Shown: positions 10,319-18,472 of the stretch, in pieces
How the letters are laid out: each line of letters begins with the position of its first letter
Numbering within the stretch: position 1 is the first letter of the stretch
Origin: Carnobacterium funditum DSM 5970
Lineage (GTDB): Bacteria; Bacillota; Bacilli; Lactobacillales; Carnobacteriaceae
Length of the DNA: 64,000 bases
Direction: 5' to 3'
NCBI RefSeq assembly: GCF_000744185.1
Contig: NZ_JQLL01000001.1
Coordinates: 1,240,001-1,304,000 of the forward strand
The notes under the pieces: generated by a model
What the model saw: the letters and a program-made list of their open reading frames with translations, nothing else
Database searches by the model: none
What the model was told of the DNA's origin: nothing
Position numbers and translations under genes: made by a program

Positions 10319-11356
10319 TTAAAGGGTTATCCCTCTTAAAATCTGATTAGCGGCACCCTCATCTGTGATTAACCACGTCTGAGCGGGTACTTTCTTCATA
10401 TGTGCTTCAATTGCTTTTGCTTTGGATTTTCCGCCTGCAACCGCGATTACGCTTGGTATTCGCGCAAGATCTTTTGATTGCATACCAATACGTGGAATTT
10501 TATAAACGACTTCTCCAGTTTGGTTATAGAATTCTCCGAAAGCTTCTCCAACTGCTGCTTTGTCTTTAATCAGAGCTAGAACTTCTTCGTTCATACCTCT
10601 GCGCTTTGCCATGTGTGTTGCATCTCCAATACTATAGAGAACACAATTAGCTTGTTCTACCAGATTCAGCGTTTTTTTGATTTCTGGCTCTTGTAAGAGG
10701 GGCTTATACGTTTCTTCGCTGACTTGTTCTGGTACATACAGAACGCGGTTCTTCCCACCAGTTCTCTTGGCCATCTGTGCACTAACAGCGTTAGCTTGAA
10801 TATCCACTGATTCTCCAAGTCCACCTCTAGCTGGTACAAATATTAATTCTCGGTGATGAGCAAGACTTTCATCCATATGATTTGCAACTTCAGCCATTGT
10901 CGTACCACCCATAACCGCAATGATATTAGTTCCTTCGGGCAACAATACTTTCAAAGAATCCATTGTTGCTCGTCCTAATTCATCTTGAACTTTGGACTGC
11001 TCCTCAACATTCCCAGAAACAATTACGCAATGTTCTATTTTAAAATAAGCGGCTAATTGATTTTCTTTCTCTCGCATTCCTAATAATTGACCCATTATTA
11101 CATCTAAATCATGGTAAACAATTTCTCCATTTGCAGTTAATTGCATCCCTACTTTAGACGTTCTAATCAAGCGTTGTTTTCTTAATGAATCTACTTCTGT
11201 TCTTAGTACACGCTCAGTAATACCCATCTTGTCGGCGAGTACTCGACGTCCAACAGGACCCAACAAGTAAACATTACGCAAAATTTGATATCGTCTTCTC
11301 AGCGTATCCATAATGTCTGGTGTTACTTTTTCGATAATAGACAATACATCCTGCAT
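10319..11356 (-). CDS. cggR: Central glycolytic genes regulator CggR (SorC family)
   Basis: Represses the gap operon; in Bacillus subtilis fructose-1,6-bisphosphate lowers its DNA binding. The 345-residue protein has an N-terminal winged helix (about 20-90, with VLADKMGITERVLRTEVDSLRKQ as the recognition region) and a C-terminal SorC-type sugar-phosphate-binding domain. It is the first gene of the glycolytic operon, so it is probably autoregulated through its own leader. Confidence 0.96.
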   Translation of the reverse strand: MQDVLSIIEKVTPDIMDTLRRRYQILRNVYLLGPVGRRVLADKMGITERVLRTEVDSLRKQRLIRTSKVGMQLTANGEIVYHDLDVIMGQLLGMREKENQLAAYFKIEHCVIVSGNVEEQSKVQDELGRATMDSLKVLLPEGTNIIAVMGGTTMAEVANHMDESLAHHRELIFVPARGGLGESVDIQANAVSAQMAKRTGGKNRVLYVPEQVSEETYKPLLQEPEIKKTLNLVEQANCVLYSIGDATHMAKRRGMNEEVLALIKDKAAVGEAFGEFYNQTGEVVYKIPRIGMQSKDLARIPSVIAVAGGKSKAKAIEAHMKKVPAQTWLITDEGAANQILRGITL

Positions 11357-11375
11357 GAGTTCCCTCTTCCTCAGT

Positions 11376-11420
11376 GGGTCAACTAGCGGCCATGTGAGTC
11401 GTTAGGCGACCCTTGTTGAC
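11376..11420 (-). promoter_or_regulatory. Candidate CggR operator
   Basis: Between the cggR promoter and its ATG, the GTCAAC (11378-11383) and GTTGAC (11415-11420) arms enclose a second inverted repeat, GTCG and CGAC (11398-11410). GGGTC and GACCC half-site-like words flank the structure. In B. subtilis the CggR site also lies downstream of the promoter. The sequence does not match that site exactly, so the call is tentative. Confidence 0.4.
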
Positions 11421-11421
11421 T

Positions 11422-11484
11422 AAAAAAACAAGAGATCTAAGTGAAACAAGACATTCAGTTAACTGCATGCTTTATTCTTGTTTT
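11422..11484 (-). promoter_or_regulatory. cggR leader with one AAACAAGA arm and two competing partners
   Basis: On the minus strand AAAACAAGA (11484-11476) can pair with TCTTGTTT at 11451-11444 or with TCTTGTTT at 11433-11426. The second partner continues into TTTT (11425-11422), which looks like the end of a terminator. The two pairings are mutually exclusive, a layout seen in attenuators. Confidence 0.4.
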
Positions 11485-11529
11485 CCTCCGCAGTCTAAAA
11501 TAGCACTGCTTTTGTCTCTTACAAGTTTT

Positions 11530-11558
11530 ATTATATCATTTAGTCTTTTTACTTTCAA
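11530..11558 (-). promoter_or_regulatory. Sigma-A promoter of the cggR-gap operon
   Basis: On the minus strand TTGAAA (11558-11553) and TATAAT (11535-11530) are 17 bases apart. The -10 is extended (TGATATAAT). The predicted start near 11523 gives a leader of about 165 nt, long enough for the structures noted there. Confidence 0.8.
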
Positions 11559-11620
11559 GCTTAAAGGGGTAAACCAACAAATATTATCCGCATTTTTTTA
11601 GCTTCCTTAAAGAATAAAAA

Positions 11621-11650
11621 ATAAAACCACTCAGTGTGAGTGGTTTTATT
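11621..11650 (-). terminator. Terminator after the heliorhodopsin gene
   Basis: ATAAAACCACTCA and TGAGTGGTTTTAT form a 13-bp stem with a 4-base loop. T-rich sequence flanks it on both strands. It lies 17 bases past the heliorhodopsin stop codon. Confidence 0.85.
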
Positions 11651-11666
11651 TTTTATTTTCGTTCCC

Positions 11667-12452
11667 TTATCCAGGCTGCATAACTCCTGCAAAAGCTAAC
11701 CAAGCTAACGCAGACTTAGCAACTAGACTTAAAATAATATAAGCACGTTCTCCATAAAGATAATTTTTCCATGGCCCAACCTTTTTATATTGTAAAATCA
11801 TGTTTACTGGAAACAGATTGAAGAAAACAAAATAGGTGCCTGCTAAAGCATATACAAACCAAGGAACTTCAGCTGGATCAGCATTTCCAAATGCGTATAA
11901 TAAAATAACTACCCATGGAACGAAACCAGCGATTGTTCCAAAAACAAACGACTTCCAATCTGTTGACTTTCTATAATAAGTCATTTCTTCCATCACTAAA
12001 CCGAATAGATTCATCATAGCATTAAGAACAAATATCAAAATAAGTGAACCGATATCGTATACACCAAACAACATCGCTATTAACATGATCATTAATGATG
12101 AACTAATCGCATATTCATACCATCTAAAGCGATTCATATTTCTTTCTAAATCTTTATTATATATTTTATTTCCCCACGGTGTCACAATAATAAAATGTGC
12201 TAATGCAGAAATAAATAAAAATAAAGAAACCATGATTCCAAATGGCGCATTAAAAATTTCTTTTTCTTCGGTTAACAACCGCATTTGAGTTGTATCAAAT
12301 GTTAGGAAATAAGATCGAATAGGAATTTCAAACTCAGCAATTCGATCAATAAAAATAGCAAATCCAAGCATTAAGCTTCCTTGAACTAAATGCAATAACC
12401 CCATGATGATATTAAATCTTTTTAACGATTTAAAATCTATTGCTTTGGCCAT
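11667..12452 (-). CDS. Heliorhodopsin (retinal-binding seven-helix membrane protein)
   Basis: A 261-residue protein with seven predicted membrane helices, recognised as a heliorhodopsin. Helix 3 reads RWYEYAISSSLMIMLIAM, with E113 at the position of the Schiff-base counterion (E107 in HeR 48C12). Helix 7 reads AYIILSLVAKSALAW, with K246 at the retinal lysine (K241). H21 in helix 1 and H86 in helix 2 match the conserved H23 and H80, and S242 matches S237. The family binds retinal, has an inverted topology (N-terminus inside) and a slow photocycle; most members do not pump ions, and the function is unsettled. The ATG at 12452 is chosen because GAGGAG lies 8 bases upstream, rather than a GTG three codons earlier. 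Terminators on both sides make it monocistronic. No carotenoid or retinal genes are in the window. Confidence 0.93.
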   Translation of the reverse strand: MAKAIDFKSLKRFNIIMGLLHLVQGSLMLGFAIFIDRIAEFEIPIRSYFLTFDTTQMRLLTEEKEIFNAPFGIMVSLFLFISALAHFIIVTPWGNKIYNKDLERNMNRFRWYEYAISSSLMIMLIAMLFGVYDIGSLILIFVLNAMMNLFGLVMEEMTYYRKSTDWKSFVFGTIAGFVPWVVILLYAFGNADPAEVPWFVYALAGTYFVFFNLFPVNMILQYKKVGPWKNYLYGERAYIILSLVAKSALAWLAFAGVMQPG

Positions 12453-12485
12453 TAAAATCACTCCTCATTTTTTTAGTTACACCAG

Positions 12486-12503
12486 AATAGTCATTAGACT
12501 ATC
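12486..12503 (-). other. Small hairpin in the heliorhodopsin leader
   Basis: GATAGTC and GACTATT (one G-T pair) form a 7-bp stem around a TAAT loop, about 20 bases upstream of the GAGGAG ribosome site. There is no T-run, so it is not a terminator. It could affect translation, but nothing shows that it does. Confidence 0.4.
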
Positions 12504-12551
12504 CCAACCTGCTACTCATGTTGCTAGTGTATTATTATTGTACTCTTTTTT

Positions 12552-12600
12552 TATAAATAGTACTATTTATATCCTTCGATATTTAACTGTTTATATCCTT
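12552..12600 (-). promoter_or_regulatory. Heliorhodopsin upstream region: 20-bp palindrome and paired direct repeats
   Basis: TATAAATAGT and ACTATTTATA form a perfect 20-bp palindrome at 12552-12571. An 11-base word (AAGGATATAAA on the minus strand) occurs at 12566-12576 and again at 12590-12600, exactly 24 bases apart. Just downstream lies a possible -10 (TACAAT) with no good -35, as at activator-dependent promoters. The regulator is unknown. Confidence 0.5.
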
Positions 12601-12638
12601 TAATGTTTAATACTATTATCTTTTTCATTATCAAAAAA

Positions 12639-12669
12639 AGACAGCAAAAGTCTTTAGCTCTTACTGTCT
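12639..12669 (-). terminator. Terminator after the DsbA-like gene
   Basis: The minus-strand AGACAGTAAGAG pairs with CTTTTGCTGTCT (two G-T pairs) and is followed by seven T. It lies just after the stop at 12683 and separates this gene from the heliorhodopsin gene. Confidence 0.8.
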
Positions 12670-12682
12670 GATCATTGTATAT

Positions 12683-13222
12683 TTATTCAACTGATTTTAA
12701 TTTATCCTCAATTAATGTTTGCAGTTCATCTACTGTAATGTGTTCATCAAAAATTTCTTCGCCAATGAAAACAGTCGGAACAAGCTCCACAATAGATCGG
12801 TTCGCTTCTTCAATGATTCCATTTATTTCTTTTTCATTGGTTTGTAACGCTATGTCTCGCTTATCTTCAGCATAAGCTGCAATTTCACCCAAGCTTTTTA
12901 AGCTACCCCATTCATCTTGATTTTCATAAAAATACTCAATTTCTGCTAAAGCTGCTTTAGGATTCGAATAATCTAAATAACGATGAATCACATTACCTTT
13001 CTCCAAATGTGGCGTTTCTTTATTGAAGTGTTTGATAACGCGTTGAACTTTTCCTTCTTCAACATATTTAGCTAAAAGTTCTTTTGAATCATCATGCCAT
13101 TTCTTACAGAAAGGACAACTCAAGTTAATAAATTCTATGACTTTTACAGGTGCTTTGGGATCCCCAATTTTTAATCCGTAAACGGTATCTACTTCACTTG
13201 CTTTTATTTTACTAATATCCAT
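12683..13222 (-). CDS. DsbA-like thioredoxin-fold thiol oxidoreductase, cytoplasmic
   Basis: A 179-residue DsbA/Thioredoxin_4-type protein. It has a CPFC active site (C36-C39) after the first strand, the usual alpha-helical insertion, and the cis-proline segment VPTVFIG near the C-terminus. There is no signal peptide or membrane anchor, so it should act in the cytoplasm on thiols or disulfides; the substrate is unknown. It has its own TATACT-type -10 upstream and its own terminator. It lies next to the heliorhodopsin gene in the same orientation but is not co-transcribed with it by this reading. Confidence 0.85.
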   Translation of the reverse strand: MDISKIKASEVDTVYGLKIGDPKAPVKVIEFINLSCPFCKKWHDDSKELLAKYVEEGKVQRVIKHFNKETPHLEKGNVIHRYLDYSNPKAALAEIEYFYENQDEWGSLKSLGEIAAYAEDKRDIALQTNEKEINGIIEEANRSIVELVPTVFIGEEIFDEHITVDELQTLIEDKLKSVE

Positions 13223-13441
13223 TATAAAATCCCCTTTGCTCTTCAGTACTTAATAGTATAAAGAAAATTCGAAAAAATTGTTGCTTTTTTGATTGCACTT
13301 TTAAAATTAATCCTTCTTATCCTCAATTATTCATAGCTTTTTTACAGGGCTGCTTTTATCATTATTGAAGAAATAAATTTTTAGTGGTTTTCTATAAAAA
13401 CATGACCTATTCAGGCTTTCAGGCTTATAGTAGCAGTAAAT

Positions 13442-13478
13442 AAAAAAGATGAGGATTGTACTAACCTCATCTTTTTTA
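13442..13478 (-). terminator. Terminator after clpP
   Basis: AAAAAAGATGAGG and CCTCATCTTTTTT form a 13-bp stem with a 10-base loop, immediately after the clpP stop. The A- and T-tails make it potentially bidirectional. Confidence 0.85.
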
Positions 13479-13484
13479 TTATTT

Positions 13485-14081
13485 TCACTCTTTTAATTCT
13501 GAACTACTTTCCATAATTTCATCAATTAGTCCGTAGGCTTTAGAATCTTCAGCAGTCATGTAGTTATCACGATCCGTATCGCGTTCAATCACTTCAATTG
13601 GTTGTCCAGTGCGTTCAGACAAAATTTTATTTAAACGGGCACGTGTTTTCAAGATATGGCGTGCAGCAATTTCAATTTCAGTTGCTTGTCCCTGTGCTCC
13701 ACCAAGTGGTTGGTGAATCATTACTTCTGCATTTGGTAAAGCATAACGTTTGCCTTTAGTTCCAGCTGTTAATAAGAAGCTTCCCATTGAAGCTGCCATT
13801 CCCATTGCGATTGTTTGAACATCTGCTTTGATAAAGTTCATTGTATCATAAATAGCAAATCCAGCTGTTACACTTCCTCCTGGGGAATTAATATAGATGT
13901 AAATATCTTTTTCAGGATCTTGCGCATCCAAGAATAGCAATTGAGCTATAACGGAGTTGGCTACATCATCATTTATTTCTCCACTTAACATAATGATACG
14001 GTCTTTTAATAGGCGAGAGTAGATATCGTATGCACGCTCACCTCTTGATGATTGTTCTATTACTGTAGGCACTAAATTCAT
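13485..14081 (-). CDS. clpP: ATP-dependent Clp protease proteolytic subunit
   Basis: The serine protease core that works with ClpX, ClpC or ClpE ATPases to degrade damaged and regulatory proteins. At 198 residues it is full length. The triad S98 (in [10 protein letters not shown]), H123 (in MIHQPLGG) and D172 sits at the canonical positions. AGGAGG precedes the ATG. A CtsR operator 85 bases upstream indicates heat and stress induction. Confidence 0.98.
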   Translation of the reverse strand: MNLVPTVIEQSSRGERAYDIYSRLLKDRIIMLSGEINDDVANSVIAQLLFLDAQDPEKDIYIYINSPGGSVTAGFAIYDTMNFIKADVQTIAMGMAASMGSFLLTAGTKGKRYALPNAEVMIHQPLGGAQGQATEIEIAARHILKTRARLNKILSERTGQPIEVIERDTDRDNYMTAEDSKAYGLIDEIMESSSELKE

Positions 14082-14115
14082 AACTTGTTTCCTCCTTAAA
14101 ATGGTATCCTTTTAT

Positions 14116-14182
14116 ATTGTAACATAAACTTCTTTCAGTCTTGCTATTTTGTATCTTACTCTATTGGTCAATAAAGGTCAAA
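14116..14182 (-). promoter_or_regulatory. clpP control region with CtsR box
   Basis: GGTCAAT-AAA-GGTCAAA at 14166-14182 matches the CtsR tandem heptad (RGTCAAA-N3-RGTCAAA) with one deviation. A minus-strand extended -10 (TGTTACAAT, TACAAT at 14121-14116) lies between the box and the gene. CtsR is a class III heat-shock repressor of clp genes in Firmicutes. Confidence 0.8.
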
Positions 14183-14349
14183 TAATAGAATTGTATTGCC
14201 TAAGATTTTTTGTGCAAAAAATCATTTCTCTTTTTATTTTCATTACGTTTTCATTTTTTTATCTATTCCTATCGTTATTTCAATACCTATTATGTCATAT
14301 CAATCATATGATTGCAGTATTTAATATAGCTACTAGACAAAATAAAATT

Positions 14350-14702
14350 GTAGGTTTAATTTTAAAAAACGCCAATCCTTTTTTGGTGGAGGACTGTTTA
14401 ATTTTCTCAGATGGACCCTTCTAAGACCCGCTGTCACTGTGCTAACTTTAGGAATTTGTTATCCTTGGACATTGTGTCTGGTATCTAGTTGAAAAATTAA
14501 TCATACCGTTATAGCGGAAAAAAGACTGACATTTGTCGGTTCAACAGTTGGGTTATTGGGTCATTGGATTAAACGGTTCTTCTTATGTATTATCACTTTA
14601 GGTATTTATAGTTTTTAGGCTTCTGTTAAACTAGAAAACTGGAAAGAAGAAATCCACTTTCTGCAGAATAAACAAAACCACCAATTGTCTTGGAAGATAT
14701 GA
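14350..14702 (+). pseudogene. Decayed DUF898-like membrane protein gene
   Basis: One continuous plus-strand frame encodes recognisable pieces of this small membrane family: FFGGGLF, LTLGICYPW, KINHTVIAEKRLTF, GLLGHWIK, IITLGIYSF and SVKLENWKEE. It is interrupted by two in-frame stops, TGA after LVSS and TAG after GIYSF. Both stand where the family normally has tryptophan, so each can arise from TGG by one G-to-A change. No start codon or ribosome site is evident and the N-terminal end has faded. It lies between clpP and tRNA-Arg with no coding role visible. The family assignment is from memory of the motif pattern. Confidence 0.7.
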
Positions 14703-14798
14703 AACCCTCGACAATCGGTGTTCTTTTTATTTTTTGCGATAATTGTGCGATACATTTTTAAAAATACTGTAAACTCAACATTTAAAGGTCTTACTAGA

Positions 14799-14870
14799 TG
14801 TCTCCTGAGGGAATCGAACCCCCATCTCAAGAACCGGAATCTTACGTGATATCCATTACACCAAGGAGAC
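14799..14870 (-). tRNA. tRNA-Arg (anticodon CCG)
   Basis: A complete cloverleaf is visible. The acceptor arms GTCTCCT and AGGAGAC pair over 7 bp, and the T-loop contains GGTTCGATTCC. The anticodon stem TAAGA/TCTTG encloses the 7-base loop TTCCGGT, placing CCG at positions 34-36. The 3' CCA is not encoded. Its promoter is immediately upstream. Confidence 0.92.
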
Positions 14871-14894
14871 TACTTTAAAATTATCAACTACTTT

Positions 14895-14923
14895 ATCTTA
14901 GCTGATATCTCGTTAAAAAACAA
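14895..14923 (-). promoter_or_regulatory. Promoter of tRNA-Arg
   Basis: On the minus strand TTGTTT (14923-14918) and TAAGAT (14900-14895) are 17 bases apart, about 25 bases before the mature tRNA 5' end. Confidence 0.55.
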
Positions 14924-15035
14924 GGTTTTTAATTATGCATTCCCTTTTTTAAGACTCGCCATTATATATAAAACACGCTAGTCCTTTATGTTACAATAAT
15001 GGGGTATCTATCATTTTAAAAAAGGAGGCTGCTAT

Positions 15036-16385
15036 ATGAATTTTGAACAATCATTTACTCAAAAACAAAATCAAGTTCAAAAAATGGCAATGACACAACA
15101 ACTCCAACAATCTATTCAAATGCTGCAATACAATCAAGAAGATTTGCTAGCTTTCTTAAATCAAAAAGCATTAGGAAACCCCTTAATAGAAGTTAGTGTG
15201 CCTCAAGAGAGGCTAATCGAGAATTTTCCGACTACGACTTATAATAAGGATGACGATGAAACCAATTATATGAATCAGATTCCCGATACGTATGTGTCTT
15301 TGTTTGAATACATTTCTGAGCAAATCCACTTAACTATGCGTGAAACTCGTTTAAGAGATTTGGTGATATGGCTTAGTGAATATTTGGATACCAATGGTTA
15401 CCTAACCATTGCATTAAAGGATGCTGAAAAGTTAACGCAGGCTCAGCCTCTTGAAATCATTGATGCGTTAGTTTTACTTCAACAGTTAGAACCAGCAGGT
15501 GTTGGTGCTAGAAATCTGCAAGAATGTTTGATGCTTCAAACAGAGCGTAATGAAAATGCTCCAAATATGGCTTATATAATTTTAGAAGAAGAGTTCGATT
15601 TTTTCACAAATCGTAAATGGAAAGACATCACCAGAAAGCTGGATATCTCATTAAATGACATTCAGCTAATTTCAGATTTCATTCAAACTCTAACCCCCTA
15701 TCCAGGTGCATTGTTTAACGGAGAGAAGGACCAATTTCTTAAACCTGATTTATTTGTAGAAATAGCGTCAAAAGAGTTAAAAGTCATTTCTGTAAAATCT
15801 GGGTTGCCTGTTATTTCATTTCAATCCTCTTATTATGAAGATATGATGCAAGTGAAAGATAAAGATGTTACTCATTTCATCAAAGAGAAACAAGCTGAAT
15901 ATGAATGGCTCCAACGCAGTCTTACACAAAGAGGTGATACTATCTTGCGTGTAGGAACAGCTATTGTAAAAAAACAAAAAGGCTTTTTCATTCTCCCAGA
16001 GCGTCCCATCCAACCGTTAACCTTAAAAGATATTGCGACAGAACTTGAGATACACGAGTCAACCGTTAGTCGCTCTATTAATGACAAGTATTTAGAAACG
16101 GCTTTTGGTATTTTTGAATTAAAACACTTTTTTACTAATGCTTTGAATACTAGGCCTACGGACAAGTCTGATTCAGAACAGCCTGATTTGGTCTCTACAA
16201 ATGAAGTTAAAAAGAAATTAGCTCAATTTATTGATTCTGAAAACAAACAAAAACCATTATCAGATCAAAAATTGGCTTCGTTGCTGACAGAAGATGGTAT
16301 TGAAATATCTCGTAGAACCGTTGCTAAATACCGTGAATCTCTTTCAATCCCGACTTCTCTCAAACGAAAGCGTTTTGAAGCTTAA
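15036..16385 (+). CDS. rpoN: RNA polymerase sigma-54 factor
   Basis: The alternative sigma factor that recognises -24/-12 promoters and needs an AAA+ activator such as the LevR-type protein in this window. The 449-residue protein has the Gln-rich activator-interacting region at the N-terminus (QKMAMTQQLQQSIQMLQ), a core-binding middle domain, and a C-terminal DNA-binding domain ending in the RpoN box SRRTVAKYRESLSIPTS. AAAGGAGG precedes the ATG. It is monocistronic, on the plus strand, and closed by a strong terminator. In Lactobacillales it mostly serves mannose-class PTS operons. Confidence 0.97.
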   Translation: MNFEQSFTQKQNQVQKMAMTQQLQQSIQMLQYNQEDLLAFLNQKALGNPLIEVSVPQERLIENFPTTTYNKDDDETNYMNQIPDTYVSLFEYISEQIHLTMRETRLRDLVIWLSEYLDTNGYLTIALKDAEKLTQAQPLEIIDALVLLQQLEPAGVGARNLQECLMLQTERNENAPNMAYIILEEEFDFFTNRKWKDITRKLDISLNDIQLISDFIQTLTPYPGALFNGEKDQFLKPDLFVEIASKELKVISVKSGLPVISFQSSYYEDMMQVKDKDVTHFIKEKQAEYEWLQRSLTQRGDTILRVGTAIVKKQKGFFILPERPIQPLTLKDIATELEIHESTVSRSINDKYLETAFGIFELKHFFTNALNTRPTDKSDSEQPDLVSTNEVKKKLAQFIDSENKQKPLSDQKLASLLTEDGIEISRRTVAKYRESLSIPTSLKRKRFEA

Positions 16386-16410
16386 TATTGTCTTCCTTAT
16401 ACTAATAAGA

Positions 16411-16453
16411 AATCCTCGAAGAACTGTATCACTACACAGTTTCTCGAGGATTT
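16411..16453 (+). terminator. Terminator after rpoN
   Basis: AATCCTCGA and TCGAGGATT, with AACTGT/ACAGTT inside, form a long stem followed by TTTTT on the plus strand. It lies between the convergent rpoN and whiA genes. Confidence 0.85.
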
Positions 16454-16465
16454 TTTCGTGACTTT

Positions 16466-17422
16466 TTAAAATCTGACATTACTATTAACCGTGTGTTGCG
16501 TTCTTAATTTTTCTGCAATTTCATTTAATTTACGTAGACGGTGGTTAATGCCTGATTTACTAATTTGACCACTAGGAATCATTTCTCCTAGTTCCTTTAA
16601 AGAGACTTCAGGAGATTGAAGCCTTGCCATAGCAATTTCCTGCAACTTATTCGGTAATTTATCTAACCCCATTACATCATCAATGTATTTAATACTTTCT
16701 ATCTGCTTACTAGCTGCATCAATTGTTTTATTCAAATTAGCATTTTCACAATTTACTAATCGATTAACGGAGTTTCGCATATCTCGAACAATACGCACAT
16801 CTTCAAACTTCAACATCCCACTTGTAGCACCTATAAGTGCTAAGAAATCAGCAATTTTTTCACCTTCTTTTAAATAAGTAATAAATCCATTGCGTCTTTC
16901 CAATGTTCGAGCATTCATATTAAAATAATTCATCATCTGACAAATATCATCATTGTGCTCTGCATAATTAGAATAAATTTCTAAGTGGTAACGACTTGTC
17001 TCTGGATTATTGACTGATCCGCCTGCTAAAAATGATCCTCTTAAATAAGAACGCATTTTTTGAGAATTTGTCATGATTTCTTCTGGAACATGACTGTGTA
17101 TAATCATCCCATCCATAATAGAAAGATCAGACAATACTTTTTGTGTCCCTCTTTTTAATCGTACAATATAAACATTATTTTTCTTTAATTTCATTTTTCG
17201 TCGAACCAACAATTCACTTTCAACTGCAAAATGATCTTTTAATAAGACATAAATTCTTCTTGCAATTGCTGCATTTTCTGTTTGAATATTCAGTACGAAT
17301 TTCTTGTTCACTAAACTAACTGCTCCATTCATTCGAATTAATGCTGCTAATTCTGCTCTAGCATGCTCGCGATGAACCTCTAGTTGAGTCAGCTCCTTTT
17401 TGACCTCTGAAGCATAAGACAT
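16466..17422 (-). CDS. whiA: WhiA homolog (LAGLIDADG-derived fold plus HTH)
   Basis: A DNA-binding protein conserved in Gram-positives, linked to sporulation in Streptomyces and to cell division and chromosome segregation in B. subtilis. The start [15 protein letters not shown] at 17422 follows GGAGGTGGATATA; the in-frame extension is just the ribosome site. The homing-endonuclease-like part includes [25 protein letters not shown]. The C-terminal helix-turn-helix has [30 protein letters not shown]. It is the third gene of the rapZ-yvcK-whiA set, 36 bases after yvcK. Confidence 0.97.
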   Translation of the reverse strand: MSYASEVKKELTQLEVHREHARAELAALIRMNGAVSLVNKKFVLNIQTENAAIARRIYVLLKDHFAVESELLVRRKMKLKKNNVYIVRLKRGTQKVLSDLSIMDGMIIHSHVPEEIMTNSQKMRSYLRGSFLAGGSVNNPETSRYHLEIYSNYAEHNDDICQMMNYFNMNARTLERRNGFITYLKEGEKIADFLALIGATSGMLKFEDVRIVRDMRNSVNRLVNCENANLNKTIDAASKQIESIKYIDDVMGLDKLPNKLQEIAMARLQSPEVSLKELGEMIPSGQISKSGINHRLRKLNEIAEKLRTQHTVNSNVRF

Positions 17423-17458
17423 TATATCCACCTCCTTCACTTTTTCTCAGCAAATCTA

Positions 17459-18472
17459 TTATGCTTTGGCATAGCGAATGCGATTTCTCTCATAAGCCAA
17501 CTTAAACAATTCTTCTACAACTTTATCCCCATCGTGAAAGACCCCTTCGTCTCTAAATAAAAGGAAATTATCTGAAATAACACGCGGAACTTCTTGGGAT
17601 AGACCCCTAAAGTTATGTGCTACCTGTAGTAAATATTCTTCGTATCTCTCATGATCCACATAATTCTCAGGTACATTTTCTGTATTAACTAATACTGTGT
17701 CAATAAATTTTCTTCCTAAATGTTTATGCAGGACCGTTACATGATCTGAGTCAGTAAAACTTTCTGTCTCGCCCAATTGGGTCATAATATTGCAGATATA
17801 AACAACTTCAGCTTTTGTATTCAATACTGCTTGACCTAAATCACCAATCATTAGGTTAGGTAAGATACTCGTAAACAGACTTCCGGGTCCTAAAACAACC
17901 ATATCTGCTCCATGGATAGCATTTAAAACCTCGCGAGATGCTTTTACTTCATGGTTATCTTCATTAGCTGTTACATAAACTTTTTCAATTTTTTTACTTT
18001 CTTTAGCAATTTTTGATTCTCCTTCAATTTTTGAACCATCTTCAAAAATGGCATGCAAAATTAGAGGCTCTTCAGCTGCAGGATAAACATGTCCGTCAAC
18101 GCCCATCATTTCCGCTAAGGATTGAATGGCTTCGAAAATGCTGCCTTGCATTTCTGCCATCGCAGCAATAATTAAATTGCCAATAGAATGCCCAGCTAAA
18201 AAACTATCCGCGGTATCAAAACGATACTGAAAAATGTTTTTTTGACATTCAGGGATATTTGATAATGAAACTAAAACATTTCTGATATCTCCAGGAGGAA
18301 CGACATTAGCGTAATTACGCAAAGAGCCACTGCTGCCTCCATCATCTGCAACAGTGACGATAGCCGTTACATCCGCTTGTTTTTCCTTTAATCCTTTTAA
18401 AATAACAGGTAAGCCGGTTCCACCACCTATTACTACAATTTTAGGTTTCCTCACTTTTTTTTCATCTATCAT
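17459..18472 (-). CDS. yvcK: YvcK/GlmR gluconeogenesis and cell-wall factor
   Basis: The 337-residue protein belongs to the CofD-like family. It has the nucleotide-binding start [18 protein letters not shown], then [12 protein letters not shown] and the downstream [16 protein letters not shown]. In B. subtilis the homolog binds UDP-GlcNAc and stimulates GlmS, linking carbon supply to peptidoglycan precursors. Its start overlaps the rapZ stop by four bases (ATGA), showing translational coupling. Confidence 0.95.
   Translation of the reverse strand: MIDEKKVRKPKIVVIGGGTGLPVILKGLKEKQADVTAIVTVADDGGSSGSLRNYANVVPPGDIRNVLVSLSNIPECQKNIFQYRFDTADSFLAGHSIGNLIIAAMAEMQGSIFEAIQSLAEMMGVDGHVYPAAEEPLILHAIFEDGSKIEGESKIAKESKKIEKVYVTANEDNHEVKASREVLNAIHGADMVVLGPGSLFTSILPNLMIGDLGQAVLNTKAEVVYICNIMTQLGETESFTDSDHVTVLHKHLGRKFIDTVLVNTENVPENYVDHERYEEYLLQVAHNFRGLSQEVPRVISDNFLLFRDEGVFHDGDKVVEELFKLAYERNRIRYAKA

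Noticed and set aside
11379-11468. 29-codon leader peptide in front of cggR (MQLTECLVSL...)
   Set aside because: The only GGAGG is 16 bases upstream of the ATG, too far, and the frame overlaps the operator-like and hairpin structures that better explain the region.
14149-14424. Hydrophobic plus-strand open frame of 91 codons beside clpP
   Set aside because: It begins at a TTG just upstream of the CtsR box and runs through it. It has no ribosome site, is low-complexity and runs in a different frame from the DUF898-like remnant it overlaps.
14700-14800. Integration site at the 3' end of tRNA-Arg
   Set aside because: There is no integrase, no repeated tRNA 3' end and no foreign gene cluster; the adjacent sequence is the end of a decayed chromosomal gene.
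14615-14830. Minus-strand open frame of 71 codons
   Set aside because: It starts inside tRNA-Arg and runs opposite the DUF898-like pseudogene, so it is a shadow frame. It resembles no known protein.
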